Source: Drosophila persimilis
Lineage: Eukaryota; Arthropoda; Insecta; Diptera; Drosophilidae
Assembly: GCF_003286085.1 (NCBI RefSeq)
Contig: NW_020825322.1
Span: 2,666,001 to 2,730,000 of the forward strand
Length of the DNA: 64,000 nt
Direction of reading: 5' to 3'
Shown here: positions 35,675 to 48,352 of the stretch, one piece after another
Numbering within the stretch: position 1 is the first letter of the stretch
Layout of the letters: each line of letters opens with the position of its first letter
The notes under the pieces: generated by a model
What the model was told of the DNA's origin: nothing
Databases searched by the model: none
What the model saw: only the letters and a program-made list of their open reading frames with translations
Made by a program: the position numbers and the translations under genes

Positions 35675-36661
35675 TTAGCCCTGCAGGACGACTTGACCCC
35701 CGCGGCGTCGCTGGCCGCGTTGCCGGTTGCTGGTGGGTCGGATTACGCGTACGTTGCGCCGACGGTTGCCACCGACGCGGCGTCTCCTGTTGCCGGAGGC
35801 ACCACCACGACGACGACGGCGACGTCCGTTTGAGCCGCGACGGCGAATATTGCGACGGCCGTTATTCTTGCGGCGGCGGACAACGACGCGGTTGGCGCGC
35901 TCCTCCTCAACGGCATCGGAGTCGGCGGCGGAGGCCGAGCGCTCCATGAGGGCGACGACGGCGCCGTCGGGAATGGCATCAAGAGCGGCACGGGGTACGA
36001 GAAGGGCAGCCTTGCCAGTTTTCTCATCGACGACGCTCTGGCCCTCGATCTCAATGATGCCGTCGGGCACCATGATGGCACCAGCCTGATCCCTGGGGAT
36101 CACCATTTGGGTGGGCTTTGCGTTCTTCAGAAGCTGCTGGCCGCTGGGCTGGCCGTTGGCCTGGTTCAGATTGAGGTTGAGGTTGGGGGTCTTGCGGAGG
36201 TTAACCAAGGCCTGGGCTGGCTCATCGTCCTCATCATCATCATCCTCGATATCCTCGTCCTCCTGGAAGTGGTTCTTGTTCTGGTTGTTAAGCAGAACCA
36301 ACTGGCCGTGGCGGGCAAAGTTGAGGCCCAGCTGGTGCTCCAGCTCATCCTCATCATCGTCGTTGAGCTCCTCACCATTGTCATCATCATTATCATCATC
36401 ATCCTGAGGATGGACAGGCTGCGCCACATCGTCGTCGTCATCATCATCGGCCTCCTCAACAATCTCAAAGCCTTGGACAACGGCACCAGCATTGGGTAGA
36501 CCCCTGGGTATGGACAGGAAGAGATACGGGTGCTGCTGCTGGAGCTGCTGCTGCTGCTGCTGCTGCTGATGGCGGAGGAGCTGGCGCTGCTGAAGGCGTG
36601 GCTCGGCCAAGGCCAAGGCCAGCAGGCAGCTCAGGGCGAAGAGAGCACCGAGCTTGGACAT
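35675..36661 (-). CDS. Secreted polyampholyte: Gln-rich, acidic, Arg-rich tail, single exon
   Basis: A 328-aa protein. The start at 36661 (MSKLGALFALSCLLALALAE) gives a clean signal peptide; an upstream in-frame ATG at 36706 only adds a Cys/Arg leader and is rejected. After a poly-Gln stretch come several acidic runs (Asp7, DDDDNDDDNGEELNDDDEDE), an Asn/Leu segment, and a more ordered middle (MVIPRDQAGAIMVPDGIIEI and a following VDEKTGKAALLVPRAALDAI), ending in a Gly/Asn/Arg-rich basic tail. A TATA-like CATAAAAA lies at 36794-36801 with a TACAGTTC initiator near 36766, and a poly(A) signal at 35522-35527. It shares the acid-then-base design of the cluster without the Thr tract. Orthologue not recognised. 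Confidence 0.86.
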   Translation of the reverse strand: MSKLGALFALSCLLALALAEPRLQQRQLLRHQQQQQQQQLQQQHPYLFLSIPRGLPNAGAVVQGFEIVEEADDDDDDDVAQPVHPQDDDDNDDDNGEELNDDDEDELEHQLGLNFARHGQLVLLNNQNKNHFQEDEDIEDDDDEDDEPAQALVNLRKTPNLNLNLNQANGQPSGQQLLKNAKPTQMVIPRDQAGAIMVPDGIIEIEGQSVVDEKTGKAALLVPRAALDAIPDGAVVALMERSASAADSDAVEEERANRVVVRRRKNNGRRNIRRRGSNGRRRRRRGGASGNRRRRVGGNRRRNVRVIRPTSNRQRGQRRRGGQVVLQG

Positions 36662-36793
36662 GTTGCGTGGAAGGCGTGGGCGATCCTCAGAACAGCAATT
36701 GCACAAACTGGAATCAGTCGGTGAGTGTATGGATGGGTCCTAATTGTAAGCAAAGTTCCAGAGAACTGTACAGCTCGCTGCGATGGCATTAGG

Positions 36794-36801
36794 TTTTTAT
36801 G
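36794..36801 (-). promoter_or_regulatory. TATA box of the 35675-36661 gene
   Basis: CATAAAAA on -, with TACAGTTC about 30 bases downstream, predicting a leader of about 105 bases. Confidence 0.6.
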
Positions 36802-39800
36802 CGAAAAAGCTCTAGCCGCCGCAGAATGGAAGAAAGAACTCTTCTGGACCCGAACGAGGGAGAAGAAAGATGGAATCAGATGGAATATTCAGAATTGGGC
36901 TTAATTGCGGTCGATGTCGGCATAATTTCAAGTGGCGAAATTTGACCGGCACAAAAAAAAAATGGAAAAATAGAATAGAGAAAGAAAAGAACCGAAATAT
37001 TTCGTGGATGGGTATAAATGTGGTTCAGTGACCCCAAAAAAACAAAAGAAAGAGCTGGGACTCGAGTTGAATAAATAAGCAAAAGTTTAAGTCAAATGAC
37101 CAGAGCCCAAAAGGCAAACCCGAATCAGCTCCGTTGAACCCACGGGCAAAGCCACAGCCACAGCCTCAGCCACAACGCAACTCCAGCGTCATGCTAATGA
37201 CAAAACAATCAGAGACACGCACCAGAGCCGATAGAAGAAGCCCATCATCCAACATTCAGCCTCCAACATCCAAGAATAGCCAAGAATAGATGCCCAAAGC
37301 CACAAGAGCCTCCCAATCAATGGGCCGCCGAGTCATGGACCTGCTGCCCAAGTCAGCGACGCATGCGAAACTGCTGGGGCACCAGCCTAGGCCCCCGATC
37401 ATATACTGCTCAAGAGTGCTCTCGCTGATACCACTTCATAAATCGCACAGGTCGAAGCCACACGAAGCCAAGATGGCCAAGATGGCCAACTATTCGCACG
37501 CTGCTCGTGTGCCTTCCGTGACCCCCTTCCGACTCGGCACCAAGAAGAAACCTTTGCTGATTGATTGCCCATGGTATAGGGCCCTCATTGTGATTTGAAA
37601 TATGACTTTTTCTCAAAGCAGGCCCAGCCCCAGCTGGCTGAAGCAATGGGCTTGAAGGAGGAGCTACGATCATAGATTATAGAATAAGAGAAATTGCCCA
37701 AAATTGTCAGTAATTTCCATAGTAGCACAAAGCGATCTAACACCAATGGAAGTCAAAGCTCCGACAGAGAGGATGTGTCCTCGGTCCTGGTATTTCCTGG
37801 CCAAGCGTGAAATGATGGGCAATAATATATAATGCATTATAATATATAATAAGATAATGCATCTTACAGAGCTAATCATCTGTAGAGGGAATGGCGACCT
37901 CTGCTCCGGCCACAGAGCAAGTTAGATTTCTCAAAGGTAGAATTGAAGATTCGTGATTTGTTAGATACAAGTTTTGGGGAAATGTCATTCAGTGCCTCGG
38001 GTTTTAGATATGGTTATATTTTGTGGCACACGTTTTGTTTTTGTTTTTACAGAGATTATTTGATAAATTCTTGTAGATAAGCTACATTTTCTTTCAGTCT
38101 CTATTAAGTCTCTCTATTATTATAAGCTTGAAAGAAAACTTTCTAAAATATAATAGAAGCCAGAAATCTATTAAAACTAATTTGATATACTTTTAAATCA
38201 ATTTTGGACTTAAATCAATTAAATACACCAGGCCTATGTTTGTATACCCTTGAAGCCCCATCAATAATATCACCAATAAATCTGGATCTTAAGCTGGCAG
38301 GCTGACAGACCTAGGTCGACCCTTCCCACGCAATATACGCCATCATTCAGCTTCTTTTCTGTGCCAGATTTTGACAAAATTTTAATAAGTTATATAAAAA
38401 CATGATGGTTTGATGTTATATAAGGTTCACAGAACCAAAGAGAAATACTCGTTTATTTATACGCGCTCTAACACCAGAAGTACATGGTCTCAGAATCCTT
38501 CTGGAAGATGCTTGCATTTATGATACTTAACTTGTTTAATATTTATTTTGGAAATATTATAATAAGAATTACTTTAAAGACTACACTGTACATATTAAAG
38601 GCTCTGCGAGGTACTCATTCAATTCAATCCGCCCTGGCCCTGGCCAGGAAACACCAAATGCGCGGATTCATTATCGGTCAGGGCGCTGTAACCCCAAACC
38701 TGATGATCTTCTCGTCCGTATCCGTGGGATGCTGCCGAAATTCAAGCATACGTTCGAGCTACAGAGCCTGGCATCTGTATCAACTGTCTCCAACTGGCCC
38801 TAATGGATGCCATCTGGGGCTCAGTCCACTCTGAGACAGAACCTTGACAGGGGATGTGATGTTAGTACCTTCGTTCATCCCCATTACCCAATGATTTACT
38901 TAATTATATATTTTTTAATTTTTTCATTTTTCCATTCGAACTTTTCAGTCTGTGCAAAATATGGCATTTTCTTTTCGCAAAAAATAGCTTAATTCAATAA
39001 GGATGAATTCTATTTAAAATTTTATATTTGCACTCAAAAGCAGACATATTTTATTAAGCATTCAGTTGAAAGATATTCCTGAAATGGTATTTATCGAAGT
39101 AGTTTCGATGCCGGGGCCGAATCCGCATGGCAACAGGCGTCGGAGAAAACTGCAAAAAATTTCTAATACGAACAAGAAACGGAGAGGTGAATTAGGGTTC
39201 ATTTCCATAAGAATGTGTGGGGTCAAGAAGCGTTTGTCAAAGCGGCAAAAGTCATCTTCGGGAAGGGCGAAAACATAGGCAAAAGAAACGGCACAAAGAA
39301 AGCTGCTGTCCAGCTCTGCCAAATGGCTAATAAATTGATTAAAGCCTTAGTTATGGGCCGAGCAGAAAAGATCACAACATTTTGGGCAGGGCAAGTCTGG
39401 GTCGGGGCTGCGGACCGCGCAGAAAGTTGAAAGTTCAATGGACGCCGTCCGGGCCAGAGCCAGAGCCAGAGACAGGCAGGGCCAGAGCGGCATCTTTTTG
39501 CACAGAATCGAGAATTAATTATGGAAAACCAATTTGGAAGGTGCCCGATGGCCGGTGGCCGGTGGCAGGTGGCCGGTGACCTCTTCGCTGGGGAATTTAT
39601 CCGAGCATCTATCTGCATATCTGCACATGTGTAAATATGAATATGAATTAGAATGAATGTTTACGGTTAGGCGGCTCGCTGGATTTCTTTATGAGATTCG
39701 AAATTATGTTCCAGCAACGAGCGAGCCACAGACCGACCGACCGACCGACCGACCACTTGGCTGATCATTCACCCCGTTTTTGTTGGATAGAATTATTAAT

Positions 39801-41060
39801 TTTCCGATCGGTAATGACCCCCTCCTCCCCCCTTTGTGACGAATGGAACAATGTTGTCAACTCTTTTTTGTGGGCTCCGCTTCGGTGTCGGCGATCGATG
39901 CTCTGGCGTCCACTTCAAGCACTCGCATGTTGGCCTAATACTGTCCCAAATGATTGCTGCTTCAACCGGCATGGAGCATGATTATGCAAATTCCGATAGA
40001 CCAGTGTCCAATGAAGGGTCCGACGCGTAGTGCCAGGGGCCATGCCCAAGCCTCAGATCACAGATCTACGGGGGAGGAGAGTGTTGGCAGCGCTTGACTG
40101 GCTAAATGGTCCCCTCGGGGGGTCATCGTTGGCGTGAACAAAGCTGTAAGAGAATTTCCTATACGAGTATTTTCGATGCGTGTGAGTATGGCCTGATATT
40201 CCACTTCGATATTGCCCTTGTCGTACTTCCAAAAGTATTCCTCGATTAAAGCTCATTTGAATGATTTCAGAGCTTTTCCTGCGATCTTGATGGCCATATA
40301 TATCCTTTCTATAAAGCTCAAAGCTTTTCATTCTCAGAAACACTCCTTCTTTAATGTAAATAGATGCCTGATATGACACTCCACTGAAGGTAAAACGTTT
40401 CTTCATGCTCTAAGAAGCTGCTGGCTATGAAAGGCAGAAACTCAGGGTTGCTGTGATCGATGCTATCAAGCAATTGCACCTACATTGAATACCGTTCAAT
40501 CAAGCAATCAATCAACTAGTTAACGGCTTTAGTCTGAGCATGAATCGCAAAATGAATCTATCTATCGGTTGCCGTTTAACAGTCCCCAGATTATCTAGAT
40601 TAATTATGCATGACCTCGGCGCTGGCTTTCTTTCGTTCCAGGCCAATATTAATTATGGAATTAATTAGGAATCTGTTCAAGAAAGAATGAGCAAAACAAG
40701 AAAAAGAATGAAAGAAATATAAATCGGTCAAAGCGCACGGGCCCCATTAATATGCCATCGTTATGGGTTATTTTTGTCTCTTTGCGGCTTCTCCTCATCT
40801 TCTTCCATGCGAAGGGTCAACGCACTTGACACGACACGAAAATCTCACATCGGAATTCATTATCGAGGTTCGAAATAGCAACAACACAATGCTCCCGATT
40901 TGGCTTGAACTTTCAACTGGCAAAAAACAAAAGAAATACCTGAAATTATGCTAATACATTTCTCTCAATCGTTCTCTCTTCTCAGATCTCTTTCGGGGCT
41001 TCGACTTGGGCTTTTTCATCTCAGGCAACAACACACGCAGAAAAAAAAACATAAAAAAAA
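36802..41060. other. Intergenic, no gene seen
   Basis: About 4 kb with no supported coding sequence. The open frames at 37290-37598, 38484-38834, 39223-39618 and 40053-40406 lack domains, signal peptides or codon bias. A GACC tetranucleotide run lies at about 39733-39752. Confidence 0.5.
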
Positions 41061-41195
41061 TTTATTTCTTTAGTTTTGTTGTTTTTGTTTTGAAGTTTCA
41101 CGTGGATTGAAAATCGCTTTTTTGGTTGATTTTTGTTGTTCATTATTCATTTCTTCATTCATTCTTCGGTCTTTTCGTTTCTCGTAACTCTAAAA

Positions 41196-43979
41196 TTATT
41201 CGGAGACCTTATCGGATGCAGAATTTTGCTGTTCCTCCTTTGGGAGCTGCTCTTCAATCTTCTGCACTATTTGTTCTTCCTTTGGAGGTTGTTCTTGCTC
41301 CTTCTTTGGAGGCTGGTCTTGCTCCTTGGTTGGCTCCTCCTTGGTAGCCTCCTTGGTCGGCTCCTCCTTGGTCAGCTCCTCCTTGGTCGGCTCCTCCTTG
41401 GTCGGCTCCTCCTTGGTCGGCTCCTCCTTGGTCGGCTCCTCCTTTATTGTATCCTCCTTGATCTGCTCCTCCTTGGTCGGCTCCTCCTTGATCTGCTCCT
41501 CCTTGGCAGGCTGCTCTTTGGCAGCCTGATCCTCCATCAGCTTCTCTTCGGTCTGGGGTTCCAGAGATCGTCCGCTCTTGCGCAGGGCAAAACGACGGTT
41601 CTGGTGGAGGAGATCGAAGTAGGGATGGAAGTCGCCGTAGGACACATAGCGGGCATCTCCGTAGGCGGGCTGAACATGACGCGACAGTCCCGGCTCATCG
41701 TCATCGCCGACGAGGATGAATTCCTGATCCTGGTTGGCCTGGGGCACCTCAGTGGAGACGGCCATCGGCATCGGTATCATCTCCTTCTCCTTCATTTCGC
41801 TGGGCTGGTCCATCGGCTGCATCTCGCTGGCCATGGCCTCGACGGCGGGAGCCTTCTCAACGATTGTGCCTGGACGGATCCGGGTGGGCAGGAGAGCGGC
41901 TCCAGAGCCGCCTGCTTTCACGGGCTTGGCGGCAATGAGGACGGGCTGGCCGGAGTTGGGCTTGTTGGTCGAGTCGGTGCGGGAGGGCGGGATCTGGGGT
42001 GGCTGGAAGATGTCCATCAGCGAGGCTTCGGCCAGCAGGGGCACCGCCGAGGCCGTCAGCTGGGGACGCTTCTTCTTCTTCTGCTGCTGCTGCTGGGTGG
42101 CGGATCCTGATCCCCGCACCGGGTTGATGGCGCTCTGGGGAATGTTGAGGATCAGGGGCTGGGCCTGGATGCCCTCGGCCAGGGAGACCATCGACTGTTG
42201 CTCGGGCGGAGACAGACCAAGCTGACTCCAGGGGATGGTGATGTACTGCGTGGGTCGTCCCTGCCGACGAATGGGCACGGTGAGCGGGGGCTGGGGGTAG
42301 GGTCCTACGGGGTGGCGCTGCTGCTTCTTGGTCTGGCTGGGCACGTAGGCGTAGGGGTAGGCGGGGCCGAGGTTCAGCAGTTCGGGGGCCACATAAAGGG
42401 TCTGTCCGTTGCGATTGACGAGGAGTGTGGTCTGCTGGGGACGACGCGCCTTCAGAGAGCTGGAGGTTCCGGATCCCGACTGGGAGGTGCGGCGGATATT
42501 GGTACCCAGCTCGGCAGGGCTCTGGCCACGGGTGAACTGCCGGATCTGGCTGATCAGGCTCTGCTGGCCGCGCTGGATGAAGTTGGGCTGGTTCTGAGAG
42601 CGACGCGTTCCCGACTGCCCGAAGAAGGTCGGCTCTGGCGCCTGAGCCGCAAACTGCTCATCGCTATCATCGTCCACGCTCTCGTTCTCTTCCTCGTCAT
42701 CATCCTCCTCGACATCCTCATCGTCATCGTCGTCCTGGTGCTGCTGGGGCTTGTTTTGGGTCACCTGTTGGCGACGCTTTGTTGGGGCAGGAGCCACTGC
42801 CTCCTGCTGGGTGGTGACCTTCTTGCGCTGGGAGCTGGACTGCTGGGCCTGCTGCTTGCGGCGCGGCTTCTGCTGGGGGCGGGGCTTCTGCTGCTGCTGC
42901 TCCACGGACTGCTCGTCATCGTCCTCGAATTGCTCCAGCGACTGCTCGTCGTTCAGAGCCAGATCATCGGCCTCCTCGTCATCGAATTCCTCGTCGAAGC
43001 GGTTGCCCTGGAAGTAGTCATCCTCGTCGTAGTAGTCATCATCCTCGAAGGAGTCGTCCAACCGATTGTTGTTGCTGTTGTTGGGGCGATCGTTGAAGCG
43101 ATTGGGACGCTGGCGACGACGATTGCCGTTGCCATTGCCATTGCCGTTTCCGTTTCCGTTGCGGTTGCTGTTACCCTGCGCTGGACGCTGTCCCCTCTGC
43201 GGGCGCTGCTGGACACGGACCACAATATCCGGACGCTGCGTCGTCGTGGAGCTGGTGGTGCTAGTTGTGGTAGTGGACTCCCTCACGGGTGTGTCGACGA
43301 GACCAGGAAGCTGCTGGCCGGCTGCGGCCAGGCGATCGTTGAACCAGCCGGACACGGAGCCAGCCAGCGTTGAGAAGGAGGAGCCCAGGCCTTGGGCGGG
43401 ATTCATGCCGAACAGCCAAGTGCCCGGCGAGGCGGGGGTGGGGCTGGAGCCGGCATTTGCCTGTTTACCTTGCAGCTCGTCGAGAGCCGCCTGGCGGGGC
43501 TTGAAGGCGATCAGTGGGTGGATGATGAAATCGGCCACGGTGTGGGGCTGAGGGTCGGCTTTCTCCTCGGCCTTGGGCTGCTCCATGGCCTCCATAACCA
43601 CTGGTGGCTTCTCCGTGGGGCTCTTTGGCGCCATGGGGGCATCCTCTACACACCATCCAAATTCACATTTTCGTAATCACAGCAAAAAAATATTCGAAAG
43701 AAAAAACATTCACAAAGTTGTTTGGCACATGAAAAAAATTGGAAGAAAAAAGCGCAAGGCAAAAAATTAGTGGTTTTTTTTTTGGATCTGAAAGCGGCTC
43801 TAAGGCCGGGCATTGCATTGCCTACCAATTAGGGCCATATCCGCTATGGGGGACTCGGTGGACTGCTCCACCATCACGGGCGACTCGGTGACGGCCTGAA
43901 CCGGAACCGGAGCCTGGGGCTGGGCCTGGGACATAGCCAGGGCCAGGGCCAGGCACAGGCACAGCACGATTTTGGCCAT
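41196..43979 (-). CDS. Large secreted Gln/Asp/Arg-rich protein with C-terminal KEEPT repeats, two exons
   Basis: Exon 1 (43979-43826) encodes a signal peptide (MAKIVLCLCLALALAMSQAQ) and a short acidic linker; exon 2 is 43645-41196. The 180-base GT-AG intron is phase 1 and joins in frame, giving 867 aa. Without exon 1 the long frame would begin at MAPKSPTEKP and lack a signal peptide. The mature protein has an Asn/Gly/Arg stretch (RNGNGNGNGNGNGNRRRQRP), acidic clusters, Gln-rich segments, a proline/tyrosine-rich middle (LYVAPELLNLGPAYPYAYVP) and a C-terminal array of about a dozen KEEPTKEEQIKE-type units. A TATA-like CATAAAAAG lies at 44211-44219 with an ACAGTTC initiator near 44185, and a poly(A) signal at 41061-41066. 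A secreted matrix protein is likely; family not recognised. Confidence 0.87.
41310..41520 (-). repeat. Coding repeat array (KEEPT/KEEQI units) in the 41196 gene
   Basis: About eleven 15-18 base units of the type GAGGAGCCGACCAAG encode Lys-Glu-Glu-Pro-Thr and Lys-Glu-Glu-Gln-Ile. Near-identical neighbouring units suggest recent slippage or unequal crossing over, so the length may vary between strains. Confidence 0.85.
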
Positions 43980-44210
43980 GTCTCTGTCTGTGTGTCTGTC
44001 TAGCTGTCTTTGTTGTTGTTGTTATTGTTGTCGTTACGTTTGTTCTTGTTCTTGCAGTCACATACACACACTCGCACACACACACACCAACACACACACA
44101 CTTGATATTGAATTTGTATCTTTCGGTTCGTTCGATCGCCTCGTCGGTCGGGGTCCACAGACAGACGTATCTTTTGCTGAACTGTTTAAGCGTGCGCGCC
44201 GACCCGAGCT

Positions 44211-44219
44211 TTTTATGTG
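44211..44219 (-). promoter_or_regulatory. TATA box of the 41196-43979 gene
   Basis: CATAAAAAG on -, about 33 bases from an initiator-like ACAGTTC (near 44185). The leader would be about 205 bases. Confidence 0.55.
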
Positions 44220-44999
44220 CCGTCTAGAATCACTTTTTGGCAAAAGAGCCAAAAAGCGCTAACAGCCAACAGCCAACAGCTGCTGGCGAGCGGGAGAGTG
44301 GGAGAGCCAAAGCTCTTGGTCTTGGACGGTTAGCGTAACTCTCTCTCTCTATCTCTCTCTCTCTGTGGGGCAGCTGGGGGCTGTAAATCAATTTGTCGTT
44401 TGTTGACCGCCGATCGGTGCTCGAAGACCCCCAGGTCGCAGGTCGGACGGACCACCATTTCAGCCTCGGATGATCATCTGGAGACATTGATTAGATTCAA
44501 GAAAGTTTTAAAGAACTAGTTCGTGGTGGGAACGTAGGCATCCATATTCATACATGTATCAAAACTCGATTTTTGCATATTTTGTACTATCTTTGTTCAC
44601 TTGTAATAGAGTACGTACAGTAAACGGGCTCCATCAAGTTTATTTTGAACCAAGCCCATGGACTATTGCCTCTTGTGAAGCATTCGATTAGAACCAAGTT
44701 ATGACAGAAATCTGGCTCGATTCTATTGAGTAAATACGGCTAATGTTTAATGTTAATAAATTCCATATTCTAATTATTTTCTATATTCTATATTCCACGC
44801 ATTCGACATGTATAAATAACGTGACATTGGTAAACCGCAATGGTAATAAATATTTAAAAAAATTGTATTTAAGTTTTTAAGCCGAAACTAATAAAATGGT
44901 TTATTTTCAGTCGAACTTATCATAATTTATCTTGAAAAAGCCTTAAAATAGAACTCAGGGAAGAATGGTACATATATTAAAAGAGTACACACCTACCTT

Positions 45000-45342
45000 T
45001 CAATGAAATAATCGGTTTTTTAATTACAAACATATTGAAATTAAATATAATTCACTCTTATTTAAACATAAATCTATTTATTTAATATATTTAATAATAT
45101 TTAATCAAAAATCACTTCAAAGCTAATATTTTGTTTGTAGGATATATATTAAATATAAATATGAAATATATTTAATTAAAATATACAAATATTTGTTAAT
45201 GAAATATTTTATATTTATATTAATTCTAAAATGTAAGTGAAAACACTTTCTTTTTACATTTTCCACTCTCGGTGCAAATACATTTTTATAAATTATTAAA
45301 TCTAAGTGTAACTTTTAAAATTTCAGGTCTTTTTTCTCGGAG
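45000..45342 (+). repeat. AT-rich MITE-like repeat, copy D
   Basis: The right end (TTTCAGGTCTTTTTTCTCGG, 45321-45340) closely matches the right end of copy B. The interior shares AAATATGAAATATATTTA-type sequence with it. The left boundary is approximate. Confidence 0.45.
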
Positions 45343-47183
45343 CTTAAAGAAATGTTTATTATTTTCTGTTTTTAGTAAAGTCTTTCAGAAAAGTGAAAAA
45401 ATATAGTGAATATTTATAAATAAGGTTTTCTTGCAAAACTTCGTTTTGTTGAACAATTGCTACCATGGAAGCAATATGAAATACCTGGTCGGTTTGAACA
45501 AAGGTTTTGCGTATTCGTAAAAGAAGAATATATGTATGTATAAAAAAACATCATTTAAATTAAAAACTGTGAGACTGATTTGCTATAAAATCCCGCATAT
45601 TCATGCTAATCAAGAATATAAAATACACATATATATATATTTTTTTATTGGGTTTAAAATTATCCCTTCTATACGCTGCAAGCTTCTGCCCAATTTTCAT
45701 AGCCTCTTCAAGGGTTTAATTATATGTAGCAAAAAAGCGACAGTAAAGGCACAATAGTAAATTTTTTGACTATTTTTATAGTCATGTTTTATTTTATTAC
45801 TATTTTATAAAAGAAAGATGATTACTAATAATAGTTTTCCACTAGGTCTCTTTTACACAGTCCACCATCTAGACAAAATCCCAGAAAACTGTGCTTTTTT
45901 TCTGAATCAAAAGCTATTTAATTACTTTTTTATTCCTAACGCCAGAATGAATATGCATCCATTTCACTTCCACGCAAAAGATACATGACATTTTTGGTCG
46001 AGGTAAAATGAATATTGATTGTAGGGGACGCCGAGGATTTGGAAGAACTAGTTGAGTCCTAATGTTTATTATTTTTAAAAAATTATCCATTACTTCCAGG
46101 TATGAAACTATTGGACATCTGAGACTTGGGTTTGAGTACATAAAATCGTGGTGTTTGGTAGATTTTTTACTATATTGAAGCTATATTGTAGGTATAGTAA
46201 AATGGAACTGCTGGTCTTCTAGAATCTAGATGAGGTTGAGCCGAAAAGTATATCATTTTTCACACATCTGAGCTCTGTCCCTCGGCTCGGAACTAGTTCC
46301 TGCGAATTTCCCAGCGTGTCTCACGCAGAGAGAAAGAGATAATTATAGTGCATTTGCAGCGATTTCTATTTTCTCCAAGTGGAACATTGTGCCAATTCCG
46401 GGAACACATTTTTTAGACATGCTCCAAAATAGAACTTTCCCTAGTAACTTTCTAATAGATAGACCCCGGAGGTGAGTTGAAATTAAATAAGATGAGATGA
46501 GATGACCTCGGCATGTCGCAGGGTAGCTTTCTTCGCAAGCCCCCCGTACAGACCCACTATGGGCCCATTCTCACACACGGGACCTAATGAGTATTTATGT
46601 ATTTTTTATGCATTTCCATTAGCATGAAATAACTTGGGCCACGTTCACCGCAGATTTTTTGTTGGCTTCTTTTTCGCGCTTACCGCCTTCGCCTCCGCCT
46701 TCGAGCTAATGAATACATTGCGTTCTTGGGCCGATGCGATGGTGATGGTGGTGCTGCTGCTGCTGATGTTCCCTTCTGCTTCTACTTCTGCTCTTTGAAT
46801 AATTTGGTTATTAAAACATTTGTTTATGTCGCCCATAATGGGCCGCAAATATGTTGGACCGCATCTGAAAAAGCTGGACCTGGACCACGTAGCCGCGATG
46901 GATGCGGCCGAGTTTTGAGGCCTCGCGCCCTGGGAGTTACATCGGGAACGGTAGCTTTGGGAAATTTAAATAATTGACGCAAACATAACATAAATTAGAT
47001 TAGTCAACAGAGAGAGATAGAAAGAGGGGAAAAAAATAGTAGAAAACATAAATTAATCACAACCCCCCGGAGGCCACCAACGCTCGATGGGCAGACGAAG
47101 GAAGTCAGTGAAAGCGGCCCATGGGATGCATAGATGCCCTGAATGACATCGGATTTGGTTGGGGCTATATATATATAAATATA

Positions 47184-47217
47184 AATATTTATTTATATAT
47201 ATTTATAAATAAATATT
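47184..47217. repeat. Perfect 14-bp inverted repeat, AT-only
   Basis: AATATTTATTTATA and its exact reverse complement flank a 6-base spacer. Composition makes chance or slippage origin plausible; it could form a cruciform. Confidence 0.6.
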
Positions 47218-48352
47218 AAATATTTATAGTGAAAGCTCAGCTTCAGCTTTGGCATGAAATATACGAAGCAGAGATACTTTTCCAGATCGATTAATCTACG
47301 TCAGTCGAAGGATAATCATCCGATTTTAATAAAATATTGCTATGCCACTAAGACAAATATGAAACTACAACTCTTTGAGTCAAAAGTACAAATTGTATTC
47401 TCACAAAGGCTGTCCGACCACCCCTATTTTGTCTTTCTAAAGGATATGTTACTCTGTTGAGCACTATGGCAAAAAAAATACCCTTATATTTTGGATAAAT
47501 CAAATTTGATTGTTTTTCAGATTCTTAGAATTGGATTTTTTTCTGAATTGAAAATACTTCAATACTCCTAAATAGTATTTTAAAACATTCTTAGGGACCT
47601 ACCCTGCATATTTTTATTAACGGTCAAATTCAACAAATTTAGTGTGGAAATCTTGCCATAGCAAGCAAATTTAAATATGAAAGGCTTTCAACTGCAAAGG
47701 TGTAAGGGAAATTGTGTTTTATTCTCAACAAATTTTCGCTGTGTTTTTTATGCGCTCTCTCTTAGAGAATAATTTTATGTAGTTGCAAATAGTTATATTC
47801 TAAAAGTAACAAAACTTTTCAATATGATCCTATCAGTCTTACTCAAAGCAATAAAATCGAATTATGAAGGACAGATCTAAGGAAATCATCTATACTGCCA
47901 TAACAGCATCCGTTATTTAATATTTAAAATGAAAAATTATATTTAAAACACAAACAAATTTAAAATTGAACTTTATTTTAACGGATATTCGTGCAAGTTT
48001 TCAAGTCGCTAGCTTTAAAGTTAGCATCAATACAAAAAATATCAGTGTATTTTTGCCAATAGTGCACAGGCTGAACAAAATTACTTTCAAAGTTGTAATT
48101 TTCTTTAATATCATACATAACAGGCTCAACAACTGGGCTCCTTTTCATGGGGTATTGTAATTCCTAATTGGATGGTTTTTTTCTATTAACAAATTAATTT
48201 AAATTATTTAATTATTGTTAAATTGTAACAGAGTTTTTGTGTCATTTTTGTAACATTTTAAAAGCTACCAAAGTACTACCACTAAAGTATATGTATTCTG
48301 GATAAACATCAGCTGTACCGTCGATATCGCCGTGCATATATTTGTTTCTATA

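Noticed and set aside
36662..36706. Upstream ATG (MCNCCSEDRPRLPRN) of the 35675 gene
   Set aside because: It would bury the signal peptide; MSKLGALFALSC gives a standard secretory start.
40053..40406. 117-aa - strand frame MKKRFTFSGVSYQ...
   Set aside because: Briefly protein-like, but it grades into TGTG-driven repeats, with no poly(A) signal, promoter or domain.
41133..42110. 325-aa Leu-rich open frame on +
   Set aside because: Mirror of the KEEPT repeat region; repeats such as LLLGRL are the complement of Lys-Glu-Glu-Pro codons.
42198..43373. 391-aa open frame on +
   Set aside because: Antisense shadow of the 41196-43979 gene, Leu/Val-rich because it mirrors Gln/Asp/Asn codons; no start context or splice support.
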